Origin: Liquidambar formosana | Lineage: Eukaryota > Streptophyta > Magnoliopsida > Saxifragales > Altingiaceae | Assembly: GCA_039720395.1 (NCBI GenBank) | Contig: CM077823.1 | Span: 12,480,107-12,544,106, forward strand | Reading direction: 5' to 3' | Length of the DNA: 64,000 bases | Shown here: positions 12,355-24,081 of the stretch, in pieces | Layout: every line of letters starts with the position of its first letter | How positions within the stretch are numbered: the first letter of the stretch is position 1 | Made by a program: the position numbers and the translations under genes | Notes under the pieces: model-generated | The model's database searches: none | The model's input: the letters and a program-made list of their open reading frames with translations, nothing else | Told to the model about the DNA's origin: nothing

Positions 12355-12690
12355 ACTTTATAAATTGAGACTCTTACTAACTAAAAACAATCAAATTAAG
12401 ACTCAACTAATTCCTAACAATGATAGGAATTGACTCTAGCTTACCAAACAAACCAAAATCGATCTATCAATTACTAAAATACTCCTAAAATTGTAAAATT
12501 ACTAAAATAATGTTAAAATATGGATTTTTCACAATTCTTCAAATTAAAGCAAAAAAGTAAAAATAAAACATTCTGTACAGTAGAAACTCACTCATATTTG
12601 ACAGGCGTAAGTCTATTTATTTAATACAACATGCTAAGTTCACAACAGGTGAATTTGTCGAGTGAAAAGTCAAAAAAGGTGGATGACACC
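12355..12690. other. Noncoding, AT-rich
   Basis: No gene or clear repeat is seen between the truncated LINE and the start of the 450-520-bp tandem units. Confidence 0.45.
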
Positions 12691-14285
12691 CTACCTCTGA
12701 TCCATCCAATTGTAATTCTATCCTTAAACATTCTTCTTTGTAAAAATTGTGGGCTTAAATTTTTAATTTCCATGTAATTACTTAATTTTCATTGAGGCCT
12801 ATTTGTGTTACTTAATTACACCAACTCTCCACACCAACTCACGTAGAAAATGATGTAGAACACACTATGAGTTGATGCATGTGGAGAGTTGATGCAAGTA
12901 GTGTTTTACTATTTGATTAGGAAAAATGCTACTTGCACTAACTCGATCTCTACAGCAACTCATGTGTCAAATGGGGTGGTGACAAATGTTTTATTTTTAT
13001 TTTTTTGAATAAATCAATAATCAACCACGTAAGTAGTGCAGAGAGTTGATGCATATAGCACTACTCATTTAAAATCGTCTTACCATATTAAGATTATCTT
13101 ATTTTCTACCTAAACCCTAGATAGTCTCTTGTAAGCATCTAACATGTATCAATAAAATCATTTTCCCTCATGGTAAAGAGTGACATATAATGCACATATG
13201 AATACATATAGTGCATCTCACCCATTGTATATATCGCAAACCTTAAGCAAACATCTCTGTAAATTTTGTGAGCTTTAATTTTTAATTACCATGTAATTAC
13301 CTAATTTTTGCTTGGGACCTATTTGTTAATCTTAATTACACCAACTCTCCACACCAACTCATATGGAAAATGATCTAAAACACACTTAATGAGTCGGTGC
13401 AAGTAGTATTTTACTATTAATTTGTTTGGTGAAATAGTAATGAGTTAGAGTTAGATCATGTGGCAATGAGTCAGTACTATATCATCGGACTCGTAAATTT
13501 GTGCAGAGAATCAATGCATGTAGTACTACTCATTTAATTAGGTTTAATTATCTGCTTTCCATATTAAGATTATCTAGCTTAAACTTCATTTAAACCCTAG
13601 ATTATATTGTCTCTTTTAATCATCTAACTTATATCAACAAAATCGTTTTCCTTTCATGGTAAAGAGTGCTATATAATGCACATACGAATACATAGTGCAT
13701 TTCACCCATTGTATTGCAATACTATCCTTAAACATACTTCTTTATAAAATTTGTGAGTCTTAATTTTTAATTGCCATGTAATCACCTAATTTTCACTTAG
13801 GGCCTAGCCTATTCATTAATTTTAGTTGCACCAATTCTCCACACCAACTCACATGGCAAGTGACGTGAAACACACTTTATGAGTTTGTGCCGAGAGTTGG
13901 TGTAAATAGTATTTAATTGTTTGATTAGAGAGAATGCTACTTGCACCAAAATCACGTGGGCATTTTTTTTTATATATAATGAGTTAGTGCTATATCATTA
14001 GCCACATGAGTTGATGTCAAGAGTCGATGCATATAGCACTAGGTTTAATTATGTTCTTTCCATATTAAGATTATCTTATTCTGTATATAAACCCTAGATT
14101 GTCTCTTTTAAGCATCTAACTTATATCATTAAATTGTTTTCCTTTCACGGTAAAGAGTGATATATTTAATCATCTATCTTTAACAATACTTTTTTGTAAA
14201 AATTGTGAGCTTTAATTTTAAAATTCCACATAATTACCCCATTTTCATTCACTTAGAGACTGTTTGTTAATCTTAATCAAATAAG
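12690..14285. repeat. Degenerate tandem repeat, 450-520-bp unit, 3+ copies
   Basis: The landmark CCATGTAATTACTTAATTTT recurs in diverged form near 12770, 13289, 13776 and 14225 (steps of 519, 487 and 449 bp). After each of the first three comes ACACCAACTCTCCACACCAA or a close variant. Before the later copies comes a block with AAACCCTAGAT, a GTCTCTT word and GGTAAAGAGTG. Inside a unit, short sub-repeats (AGTTGATGCA(T/A)..., ACCAACTC) recur. No coding potential was seen. It could be a small local satellite or the repeated interior of a decayed element. The fourth copy is cut by the insertion at 14291. Confidence 0.8.
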
Positions 14286-14290
14286 AATTT

Positions 14291-15212
14291 TGTTGTCCCA
14301 AATATATAACCCTAGAGGAGGGGTGAATAGGGTTATTGGCCAAATTAAAAATTAATTGCAAACTTAAAATCAGATTATTGCAAGTAAAGGTAAATACAAG
14401 AACTAGCAATAATAAAGAGATTAAGAGTAAGAGAATGCAAACGATGTTAACGAGGTTCAGCCTTCCCGCCTATGTCCTCGCCTCAAGAGCTCGCTTGAGG
14501 ATTCACTAATCCACTATCACTCTCCTTCAAGGTGGAGCAGCAAACTTTTACAACTCCAAGTGTTCTTTACCAACACTTGTTCAAGACACACTCTTCAAGT
14601 GCTTACAAATGGGGTTTCTCTCAACCTTGAATACAAGATGATTTGAGTATGTTTTTGTGCTCTAGAAACTCTCTCAAAAAGGTGGGTACACAGAAATTAA
14701 AAGCTCACTCAACTATTGATGGTATCTCAATAAATGCTCACAAGTGAAATTAGGGCTTGTAAATGAATGATCTTGTTTTTAGCTCAATGAATACTCATAA
14801 ATGAGTTTAACTCATGTATATATAGCCTAAGGGGTCCAAGTGACCGTTCTGCAGCAATAAATGCTGGGAAAGATGGTTTGGTGGGCATTTAATGCTTAAA
14901 AGACCGTTTAAAAAACTAGCTGTTATGTGACAGCCCGAAGGTTTCAGTCAGTCTAAAACTTATTTCAGTCGGCTGAAATTAGCAATTCAGTCGTCTGAAA
15001 TAAGGCTACTGAAAATACCAGAGAGGGTGTAATCTGGGTCTTTTAGTGCATGACTTTCAGTCGTCTCAAAATCCCTTTCAGTTGTCTTAAACTTACTCTC
15101 AATCGACTCAAATGAGTCGTACTGAAAATTACAGAGAGATGGTTTGGGACTTGGTCATTTTCAGTCTTCTGAAAGACTTTTCAGTCTGCTGAAAATCCTT
15201 TTCAGTCGTCTG
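14291..15212 (-). repeat. Sirevirus-like LTR, minus orientation
   Basis: This 922-bp stretch is the reverse complement of most of the LTR at 32281-33306: same U5 end, same hairpin CCTCAAGAGCTCGCTTGAGG (14481-14500), same TATA region and same U3 words with CAGTCGTCTGAAA. It has no primer-binding site beyond its U5 end, so it was not acting as the 5' LTR of a minus-strand element. Its U3 side is cut by the solo LTR at 15213; in the uninterrupted state it continues into a short loop and then the plus copy. Confidence 0.85.
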
Positions 15213-15859
15213 TGAAACGACCCTCAAAACATATTAAAATTTATGAGCTCCATACCAATAAAAACTCTTTAAAAAAAAATAAATTTCTTTTGAAAATTTC
15301 AAAATATTGTACAGCTACGAAAAGCGGTGGCTAACCCAAAACTCGAAAGAATATACATTTCCCAACTCATCAAATAAAACTTACATCAACTTTATAGAAA
15401 TAAACAAATAAATTAACCCATAATCTATTCAAATCATGATCCCTCTTCGACTACGTGCCTCCAACATTAACTACCTGAAAGTGTTATTTATATAACACAG
15501 TAAGCTAGATAGCCCAGTGAGAAAACATCTGCACTTACTAAATCAATTTTAAACACAATGGGTATATTAATTGTCATCTCATACGCACAAAATAATTTTT
15601 TTTCAGCAAATCAAATCTATACGTACGCATATCTCATGTAATTAATGCTTCTTTTGATCACAACAATATAACCTTTCTAGTTTAGCAAGAAACTACAAAA
15701 TAATTTATAATTTCAGTTGAAATTATATCAATTTCATCAATCTAAAAATGCATATCTCTTGCTAAAACATTGTGGCACATAATTAATAATATCACAAAAT
15801 ATCTCATACCTGAATCGCCGTTACATCTCACAACCTGCAAAATATAATTCAAAATAATA

Positions 15860-15985
15860 CACATACGCCTCATGCCAAATGTGTTCTACCATACACATAG
15901 GCCTCATGCCAAATGCGTTCAACGATACACATAGGCCCCATGCCAAATGTGTTCTACCATTCAGCCACAGCACATATGCCTCCTT
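15860..15985. repeat. Three 43-bp tandem units inside the solo LTR
   Basis: The phrase CCTCATGCCAAATG(T/C)GTTC, or its variant with CCCC, occurs three times at a step of about 43 bp (near 15868, 15910, 15953), each preceded by ACACATA. A more diverged fourth unit (GCCTCCTTGCAATATGTG) follows. Short arrays of this kind are common in long gypsy LTRs. Confidence 0.75.
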
Positions 15986-16169
15986 GCAATATGTGTATAC
16001 AGATCACGACCTACTTGCTCAATGAGTCTGTATATTAGTGCACTAACTGTGGGATATGCTCAATCCCGGCTGTCTCCCATCATCAACATTTTAATTTATC
16101 TCAATCAACAGATATAAATCCAACAATATAAATGTGCCACAATGACACATCATAAAATTCAACATAACA

Positions 16170-16590
16170 AATCACAATAATAAACCATCTCATTGATTTG
16201 TTTCAACATCATAAGCTATGATGAACCTGAAATAATAAATCATCTCATTGATTTATTTCAACAGTTATAGATCATAATAAACTTCAAATATTAAATCAGT
16301 TCATTGATTTATTTCAATGGTTATAAGCTACTATAAGTTTCAAATAATAAATCAGTTTATTGTTTTATCTCAACAATTATAAATCATAATAAACTTCAAA
16401 TAATAAATTAGTTCATTGATTTATTTCAACAGTTATAAGCTACTATAAGCTTCAAATAATAAATTCAGTTTATTGATTTATTTCAACAATCATAAATCAT
16501 ACTAAACTTCAAATAATAAATCAGTTCATTGATTTATTTCAACAGTTATAAGCTACCATAAGCTTAAAATAATAAATCATCTCATATCGC
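16170..16590. repeat. About seven 58-60-bp tandem units inside the solo LTR
   Basis: Each unit contains a close variant of AATCAGTTCATTGATTTATT followed by TCAACAGTTATAAGCTACTA or TCATAATAAACTTC-type sequence. Alternate units share the same variant, hinting at a dimer (about 118 bp) as the amplified unit. The array is noncoding and AT-rich. Confidence 0.8.
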
Positions 16591-17165
16591 CACATACGAA
16601 TTTCTCATTTCCATCATTAAGCAACCCTTTGCTTTCAATGATTAGGATTATGAATCATATGAAACTCTAATTTCTTTAATTGATTTGTCATCGAAATTCT
16701 CAATAATAAGTCTAAAATCTATAACGTTCAACTTACAAATCAATTCTCTTAATCACACCTACCTTTATGAATTTAAAAGTAATAATTCAAGTCTTTACTC
16801 ATGAAAATATTACTTGAATTTTAATTCTCAGTGTTGGTTCCAACCAATCTTATCATTCTTCCCTATCATAGGGGTAAAATGTAAAAAATACAAATTTTTA
16901 GTGAAATTTCCACTTTATAACCCTTTTTTAAATATAAGGTAGTTCTAAGAAAATTTTGGTCCAAACTATGCAAAAATCAGAGATCATTAGAACCATTTTG
17001 GATAAACAGGGGCAAAATGGTCATTTAACTCAGCAGGGGTAAAATTTCTAATTTTCATGAAATCTGACCAAATTCAAATAAATTGTAGTGCTCTTTAGCA
17101 AGAGCATTATGGTTTAAGTTTCATTACAATCGAACTTAAAATAAAGATTTTATAATCATTCAAAG

Positions 17166-17405
17166 TCAATTAAATTGGGTCAAATAAGTCAAACGGTTAA
17201 GAATCCGGTTCAAATGGGCCAAATGAGTCAAACCGGGTCAAAATCTAGTTCAATTGGATCAAGCTGGGTCAGAATCCAATTCAAATTGGTCAAAATCGGG
17301 TTCAAATGGTTCAAACCAGTTAAAAATCCAGTTCAAATGGGTCAACCGAGTAAAATGGGTCAAATCGAGTCCAACTGGGTCAACCCGGGTCAACCCAGTC
17401 AAACT
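17166..17405. repeat. GGTCAAA minisatellite inside the solo LTR
   Basis: Words of the form (G)GGTCAAA, GGTTCAAATGGGTC and CCGGGTCAA recur about twenty times over 240 bp, with lengths of 8-17 between repeats. The array leaves two overlapping frames open by chance (Gln/Asn/Gly-rich translations). I read these as repeat translations, not proteins. Confidence 0.8.
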
Positions 17406-19149
17406 GAGTACTATTCATCTTGTTCACCTATACCCTAGTTTCGTTAACAAATTTTTGAATTTCCACTGAACTTTGAAAAATCACAGAAGTCTCATTTTAA
17501 CTCCAAAAATCTTGGTTTAAGATGCTATAGAAAGATCAGAATGTGTACTATTTATAAAAAATGCAAAATCAGGTTTCTATGGTTTTCAAAAATCGTTTAA
17601 TTAAAGCTAAAGTTTATGCTATAAAAATCTAGCTTCACCATTTCGAAAATTCATAACTTATTCTAGAGTTCATGAAAATCCATGAAAATTTACAAGAATG
17701 TAATATACTATATCAGGAATCTTTTCACCAAATTCTAGCTTGATTGGTTAAGTATAGAGAGAGAACTAAATTTCTGAAGTTTCTTGGAAGCCATTAGAGC
17801 TTCCTTCAAGCTTTTAAAAATCAAAATATAGCTACGAAATCAACAAGAACTCAAATTTACGCAAAGCATGATCATAATATAAGCTTAGTGTTATCCCAAG
17901 TGTAAAACCCTAGAGGGGGGTGAATAGGGTTTATAGCCAATTAAAAATAATTATGACAAACTAAAAATCAGATTATTGCAACTAATAGAAAATGTAATAA
18001 TAAGCAATAATGAGAAAGAGTTAGAGAATGCAAACACAAGATATTAACGAGGTTCGGCCTTCCCGCCTACATCCTCACCTCAAGAGCGCCGCTTGAGCAT
18101 TCCACAATCCACTATAACAATCTCCTTCAAGGGTGGAGATCAAACCTTTTACAAAGAGAAGCTCTCTTCAAGACAAATCTCTCTTGTCTCACTAGGGTTC
18201 ACACAACCCTTACAACACTTGAATTTGAAGTTGGTTTGTTGTAAACAATCTCTCTAGAAGAAAATACAACTCTTGAAAGCTCAATAAACTTCTAATAATT
18301 GCTCAATTGAATGCTCTTTAAGAATTAGGGCTTGAAAGCTCTTTTTCAAAGGATGGGAATTGATTGCTCTTGTATGGATACTCAGTAAATGAGTTTGAAG
18401 GCTTGTATTTATACCCATATAGGCCTAAAATGGCCGTTGCAAGCATTAAATGCCGGGAAAGAGCCGTTTGGTGGCAATTAATGCTTCATTTGGCTTTCAA
18501 AAAACTAGCCGTTACAGTTCATTCGAGTCATTTAGTCGACTAAAAGTCCCCATGTAGTCGACTAGAAATATCAGTAGTGAAAATATGGCATATCTGCATG
18601 ATTTAGTCGACTAAAACTCCTCATTTAGTCGACTACAAATATCAGTAATCAAAACTGGTCATTTTCTCTTGATTTAGTCGACTACATCCATGATGTAGTC
18701 ATAGTTGTTAAAAGCGCGCCTAGGCACAAGGCGCAGGCGGGCGCGAGCTTTGGGCTTCGAAACATGCTAGGCGAGGCGATATTCCTTAGGCGCACTTAAA
18801 GCGCTCTTTTTTGGGCTTTTATGTGGGGCGCAAGGCCCTTATGAGGCGCGTCTTAGTGACGTTCTGGGTCTTTTATAAAAAAATCGATTTAATATAATTT
18901 TTTTAAGTGAGATGTAAATATAACTGTTAGATTGGTGAAAAGTTACGGAAAAAAAAAAGGAAAAAAAGAAGGAATAAAGTGATTTTAAAACAAAAGAGGC
19001 CCCTGGACAGTACAGGAACCAGTGAACCACTTTGAAGCCCTAGCCCTTTTCACGGTGAGCCGAAAGAGCTCCAGTTCCAGCGGTAGCCTCCAACTCCAGC
19101 TCCAGCAGCAGCCTCCAGCTCCGGTGGTCCAGGCCTCAAGCTCCGACAG

Positions 19150-19640
19150 GTATGTAGCTCCTCTTCTTCTATTCTTCTTCTTCTTCTTCTTCTTCTTCTT
19201 CAGTCTTCACTCTGTTTCGATTTTTTCTTTCTTCTTCATTGTCTTCTTCTCCTATTTTTCTCTTTTTTCTTCATCTTCTTCTTCTCCTGTTTTTTTTTTT
19301 CTTTTCTTCTTCTCCTTCTTCACCCTGTTTCGATTTTTGTGTTTCTTCTTCATCGTCTTCTTCTCCTGTTCTGTTTTTTTTTTTTTCCTCTTTTCTTCTT
19401 CTTCTTCTTCAACCTGTTTCGATTTTTCTCTTTTTTCTTCATCGTCTTCTTCTCCTGTTTTTTTTTTTCTTTTCTTCTTCTCCTTCTTCACTCTGTTTCA
19501 ATTTTTGTGTTTCTTTTTCATCGTCTTCTTCTCTTGTTCTATTTTTTTTTTTCCTCTTTTCTTATTCTTCTTCTTCACCCTATTTCGATTTTTATCTTTC
19601 TTCTTCATCGTCTTCTTCTCCTAGTTTTTTTTTTTTTCTA
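19150..19640 (+). repeat. Pyrimidine-rich tandem units of 80-115 bp in the hAT 5' part
   Basis: The word CTGTTTCGATTTTT or a close variant, followed by TTCTTCATCGTCTTCTTCTC, recurs five times (near 19209, 19327, 19418, 19492, 19583). TTC microsatellite and T runs fill the gaps. The array leaves several Phe/Ser-rich frames open, which I reject as proteins. It lies just after a GT donor-like site (GACAGGTATG, 19155), so it may sit in the transposase gene's first intron. Confidence 0.8.
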
Positions 19641-19857
19641 ATTTCCCGTTTGCTATCCCAGCTGCATCTTCTTCTCCTGCTCTTGCTTCTTCTGATTTTT
19701 GCTTTACTTCTTTTTTTTGGCCCTGTTTTAGTTTAATTGTGGGCTTTGTATGCTAGTATGCTTTGTGGGTAAATCACTTGTGGTTGTAAATTGTGATTTG
19801 TGACTTTGTATGCTTTGTGGGTCTAGGTTTTCTACTTACTAAGGCTAGTTATTACTT

Positions 19858-22584
19858 ATGGAATCTGGAAGTTCACAACAAAAGGAAAGGGATCCTGGAT
19901 ACAAGTATGCAACACAAAATCCAAAGGACAAAAATTCTTTCTCTTGCAAATTTTGTGGGAAGGTGACTAATGGAGGCATATTTCGAGCCAAACAACATCT
20001 AATTGGAGGGCAAAGAAATGCAGCAGTCCTGTGTGAAGTGCCCAGAGCATGTCAAAATAGAAATAAGAGAATATATGCTAGGGAAAAAGGCAGAGAAAGA
20101 ACAAAGGAATTTATTGCCTAACTTTGATGACATTGTTGATGCTGATGATGAAGAGGAAGATGATTTGGCAGAGGTTGATCATCGTGGATAAAAGACTTTC
20201 AAGTTCAAAGGGAAGTTACGGAAGTTCTCAATCAGTAAAGTCAGCATTGAAAAAACCTAAGCAAAAAGGGCCAATGGATGCATACTTTACTCCTAATCTG
20301 GAGATGGTTGTGAAGAATAGAAACAATAAGAAAGGAAAGCAAACCACAATCAATGATGCCTACAAGAAGGAGGCAAGGGATAGGGCATGCCAACACATAG
20401 CAAGGTGGATGTATGAAGCTGGGATACCATTCAATGCTGTCAATTATGATAGTTTTGGGGTTGCAATTGAATCATAGGGCAATAGGTGTAGGAATGAAAC
20501 CACCAAGTTACCATGAGGTGAGGGTTCCTTTGTTAAAAAAGGAGTTGGCTCATACAAATAATATAATGAAAAATCATAAAGAAGAATGGGCAAGAAATGG
20601 ATACTCTATTATGTCTGATGGATGGAGTAGCAGGAATGGGAAGACTTTGATAAACTTTTTGGTGAATTGTCCCAAAGGAACCATGTTCATCGAGTCCATT
20701 GATGCTTCTGAATATAGTAAGACCGGTGACAAAATGTTTAAATTACTTGATGATTGGGTGGAAGCGCATTAGGAGAAGCTAATGTGGTTCAAGTCATAAC
20801 AGATAATGCCTCAAATTATGTGATGGCAGGTGAGTTTTTTAGATAGTTTTGTTAATTTTTAGTTAAATACTTAAATAACTCAACTTATAAATTATAAATT
20901 TGATATTTGGTCTTTTTGGTGAAATCTAATTGCCTAATTAAGTAAGTTATTAATTATTTAGCAGGGAGATTGTTGGAAGCAAAACGCCCACATTTATATT
21001 GGACACCTTGTGCTGCCCATTGCATAGACTTGATGTTAGAAGACATTGGGCAAATGGCTAGCATCAAAAGAACACTGAAAAGGGCAATGGAACTCAATGC
21101 CTATATATATGGTCGTCCAGGCTTGTTAAACATGATCAGATGCTTCACAAACCAAAGGGAGTTGACCAAGCCTGCCGTTACTCGATTTGCAACTGTCCTT
21201 TCTCACACTAGCAAGTATTCATCGTCATAATGATAGCTTGAGAAAGATGTTTACTTCAGAGGATTGGACAAGATGTCGATGGGCAAAAGAGCTAAAGGGT
21301 AAAAGAGTTGCCCAAACTATTTTGATGCCTTCTTTTTGGAAAACCATTGTCTATGCCCTCAAGTTGACAGGTCCACTTGTTCTTGTGCTCCGATTGGTTG
21401 ATGGGGAGAAAAGGCCTCCAATGGGATATATTTATGAGGCTATGGATATAGCTAAAGAAGCCTATTGCCAAGTCGTTTAATGGTAATGAGGATAAGTGTA
21501 ATGAAGCCTTTCGTTACATTGATGATCGGTGGAGTTGCCAACTCCACCGACCTTTGCATGCAGCTGGGTATTTTTTGAACCTAGAATTCTTTTATGCAAA
21601 CCCATCTATTGAGCAAGATGAAGAGGTGATGACAGGTTTGTATAAAAGCATTGCAAAGGTGGTTCCTAGCATAATTAAGCAAGACAAGATTACTGAGGAG
21701 CTGACTACGTATAAGAGGGCTGAGGGTCTATTTGGGATGGACATGGCTATTAGACAAAGAAAGACAAAGGCTCCTGGTAAAGTGATTTTTTTTTTTTATA
21801 AATAAAACAATGATTTATTTTATATACTTTATGAAAGGTCAAGGTCACTATACCAATACATCATTACTTTAATATAATTTATTAACAGCTGAATGGCGGG
21901 CTTCATATGGATCTTCAACTCCAAATTTGCAACAATTTGCTATCAAAGTGCTTAGCCGTAACTTGTAGCGCATCAGGTTGTGAAAGAAACTGGAGTGTTT
22001 TTGAGCATGTAAGTGGTTGGTATTCTTGCATGTAATATTTTACAAAACAAATCACTAAAGTTTTATTCTGAATTTCTCATTAGTTGTAGATTATTCATTA
22101 TTGGCTTATTGCAGATCCATAGCAAGAAGAGAAACAGGCTAGCACAAACTCGCTTGAATAATTTGGTGTTTATTAAGTATAATCGAAGCCTTGAAGCGGC
22201 GATACAATATGCGTGATACTATTGACCCAATATCCTTGAAGGAGTTGATAGATGAGAGCAATAAGTGGTTGGTTGGGAAAATGGATGGAGGGTCTGATGA
22301 GGATGATGATGTTGTGTTTGATGATGAGTCTTTGACATGGGGTGATGTTGTTAGAGCTGCTGGAGTTGGAGAGAATAGGTTTAATACAAGGAACAAGTTC
22401 AAGCTTGGGGTCAACATCAAGAGCACGAAACCCTAGGGCCTCTACTTCAAGACCACTTCCATTGGATGAGGAGGATGAAGCCAATTCTGAAGAGACAGAA
22501 GAGGAAGATGATACAGGATATAAATCTAATGATAGCAAAGATGATGATGATGATGTTGTGTTTCTTGATGAGGATGATGTTTAG
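19858..22584 (+). pseudogene. hAT transposase (BED, DUF659, hAT-C), broken
   Basis: The first ATG at 19858 opens a BED-type zinc finger (FSCKFCGK...AKQHL). A frameshift near 20010 moves reading to the frame with CVKCPEH. A conserved block around PMDAYFTPNLE precedes the DUF659 region, with MSDGWSSRNGK (first catalytic Asp) near 20620 and ITDNASNYVMAG (second Asp) near 20800. A GT-AG intron (about 20829-20963) fits. WTPCAAHCIDLMLEDIG, near 20998, is the typical post-intron block. The C-terminal dimerisation domain contains SGCERNWSVFEH near 21977 and TRLNNLVFIKYNR near 22150. An acidic tail ends at 22584. At least four frameshifts make it non-functional. Confidence 0.88.
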
Positions 22585-22939
22585 GTCATAGCCTCATTGG
22601 TCCTATATGATGACCTTGACAATTGGGATTAGATGGTTGCTATTTTATTTTTATGCTTAAAACTTTAGAAATTAGAATTGTCATTTAAGTTTTTTAATGT
22701 TTGAACTTTGAACTTGGGTTTTATTTGATGTGGATTGTGGCTATGAGTGATTTGTTGAATCTTTAAAGTTTTATATGATTGCATATTTGCATTAAATCAT
22801 TTTGGGCAAATTTGTAATGTTGTTTGATTTACTAAGATAATTAATTTATTAATAGAGTGGAACTTGCTAGTTGCTACATTACCTACATATTATGTCATTA
22901 CATTGAATAGAGCATCTTTTTTACCCCCTTGACTCATAA

Positions 22940-23011
22940 GGCCTATGTAGGATTCGAACCTACAACCTTTGTGCAATCGCACAACGCTCTAACCAGTTGA
23001 GCTTATAGGCC
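22940..23011 (-). tRNA. tRNA-Ile-like sequence, probably a pseudogene
   Basis: On the minus strand 72 nt fold as a cloverleaf. The acceptor GGCCTAT pairs perfectly with ATAGGCC. The D arm is GCTC...GAGC with box A AAGCTCAACTGG, and the T arm contains box B GGTTCGAATCC. It resembles cytosolic tRNA-Ile(AAU) of eukaryotes over most of its length. The anticodon stem TTGTG/CACAA encloses only six bases instead of seven and no clear AAT or TAT anticodon. No CCA follows. It is probably a tRNA pseudogene or tRNA-derived piece carried by the hAT element. Confidence 0.6.
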
Positions 23012-23723
23012 ATAAGATAAGAGTATTCAATTTTATATGTTTAAATTGATTATTTTTGTTAGCTGCATTTGATAAAATAGTTTTTATTTATTTTCTTTAA
23101 ATTGTGCGCCTCACTTCCCTAAAGCCCGCAGCTTTTCTTGCGCCTTGCGCCTAGGCCCTAGGAGACCTTTGCGCCTTAGGTGCACCTTGCGCTTTTAATA
23201 ACTATACATCCGACTAAACCTTGGTTTTTCAAGGTTTAGCCTATTTTCTCATGAGATATCAACACTTAGTTCAATTTTATCTCAACTTAGGCCTCTAGTG
23301 ATGATAAATTAAGTTCAATTAGGGTTCCTAGAGTCCATCTAAGTCAATAGAGCAAAGTCATGAGCAATTATTTACATTTTAGAACCTAAAACCTCACTTG
23401 TAGCCTAAATGAGTCTCATTGACAATGATTGCATGGCTTGAGGTGATTGTAGGTCCATTGCTAGCTTTTTATGCTCTTGTTGCATCATGCTTGAGTTCCC
23501 TTGACGCTTTGGACACGAGCCTTAAGTTCTATGACTTAGGTTAGGCTATTGAGTGCATGTGCTTGAGTCATTTGATCCTTAAGCTTAAGCTTAAAACAAT
23601 TTGATCTTGATTACCTAGCTTTGATCATGTTCTTGACATTTAAACCACTAGAACTTACATCGATCTTTTGTTATCATCAAAATCTCAGGATATGCCCTTG
23701 GTTGAAAACCTTTAGGTCTAATA

Positions 23724-24081
23724 ATCTCCCCTCTTTTTGATGATGACAAACTATTGATGTTTTATGAAAAGATAATAAGCAATAAATCACATGATTAGAT
23801 ATGAGAGGCAAAAGCTCCCCCTCAAAATATGCATATCATCCTTCGATTATCACACATTTATTCAGATGACATATACAATATATGAATTTAAACCAAGATG
23901 CCATAGATAAAAGCATAAACCTCAAAACATTCATATATATTGTTCATAAAAGCATAAAAAATGTGATCAATCCAACAACTAAAACAGAGTTTAAACAGAC
24001 TAACAACTAAACATCCATAATTCTAAAGTAACATCCATAATTAGTCCATAAAACATCTACGATCCTCTCCCCCTTTTGACA
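23724..24081 (-). promoter_or_regulatory. Polypurine tracts before the copia 3' LTR
   Basis: The main tract, sense AAAAAGAGGGGAGAT, abuts the 3' LTR at 23724-23738. Further sense GAGGGGGAG-type tracts lie at about 23815-23823 and 24066-24075. Polypurine tracts prime plus-strand DNA; multiplied copies of AGGGGGAG upstream of the 3' LTR have been described as a Sirevirus feature. The stretch is otherwise noncoding, following the stop of the third ORF at 24082. Confidence 0.7.

Larger units (their letters stand above)
18701..23205 (+). mobile_element. hAT-type DNA transposon inside the copia LTR
   Basis: Inverted ends: left TAGTTGTTAAAAGCGCGCC (from 18702). The right end read inward is TAGTTATTAAAAGCGCAAGG. 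Both are followed by GGCGC/AGGCG-rich subterminal sequence, a style typical of one large plant hAT group. The interior encodes a BED-finger, DUF659 and hAT-dimerisation transposase in pieces. The uninterrupted target can be read from the other LTR (31321-31375). The flanks here are rearranged and no clean 8-bp TSD is left. A tRNA-like sequence lies near the right end. Confidence 0.85.
17889..23723 (-). repeat. 3' LTR of the copia, split by a hAT
   Basis: Removing 18701-23205 leaves about 1.33 kb, matching the other LTR (1,318 bp). The U3 motif array (TTTAGTCGACTA words) lies at 18530-18700 and is the site where the hAT landed. The CCTCAAG stem at 18078 pairs with CTTGAGC, one base off the perfect stem in the other LTR. 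The inner end reads TA instead of CA. Confidence 0.9.

Noticed and set aside
12690..14285. CRISPR-like or tRNA cluster explanation for the repeats
   Set aside because: Units are about 480 bp, diverged, and there are no short identical repeats with unique spacers; the setting is a plant nuclear genome.
17175..17469. Gln/Gly/Asn-rich open frames
   Set aside because: Chance reading of the GGTCAAA minisatellite; two overlapping frames are open equally.
19022..19736. Long Phe/Ser-rich open frames on both strands
   Set aside because: They translate TTC/CTT microsatellite and the pyrimidine tandem units; no family resemblance and several frames are open at once.
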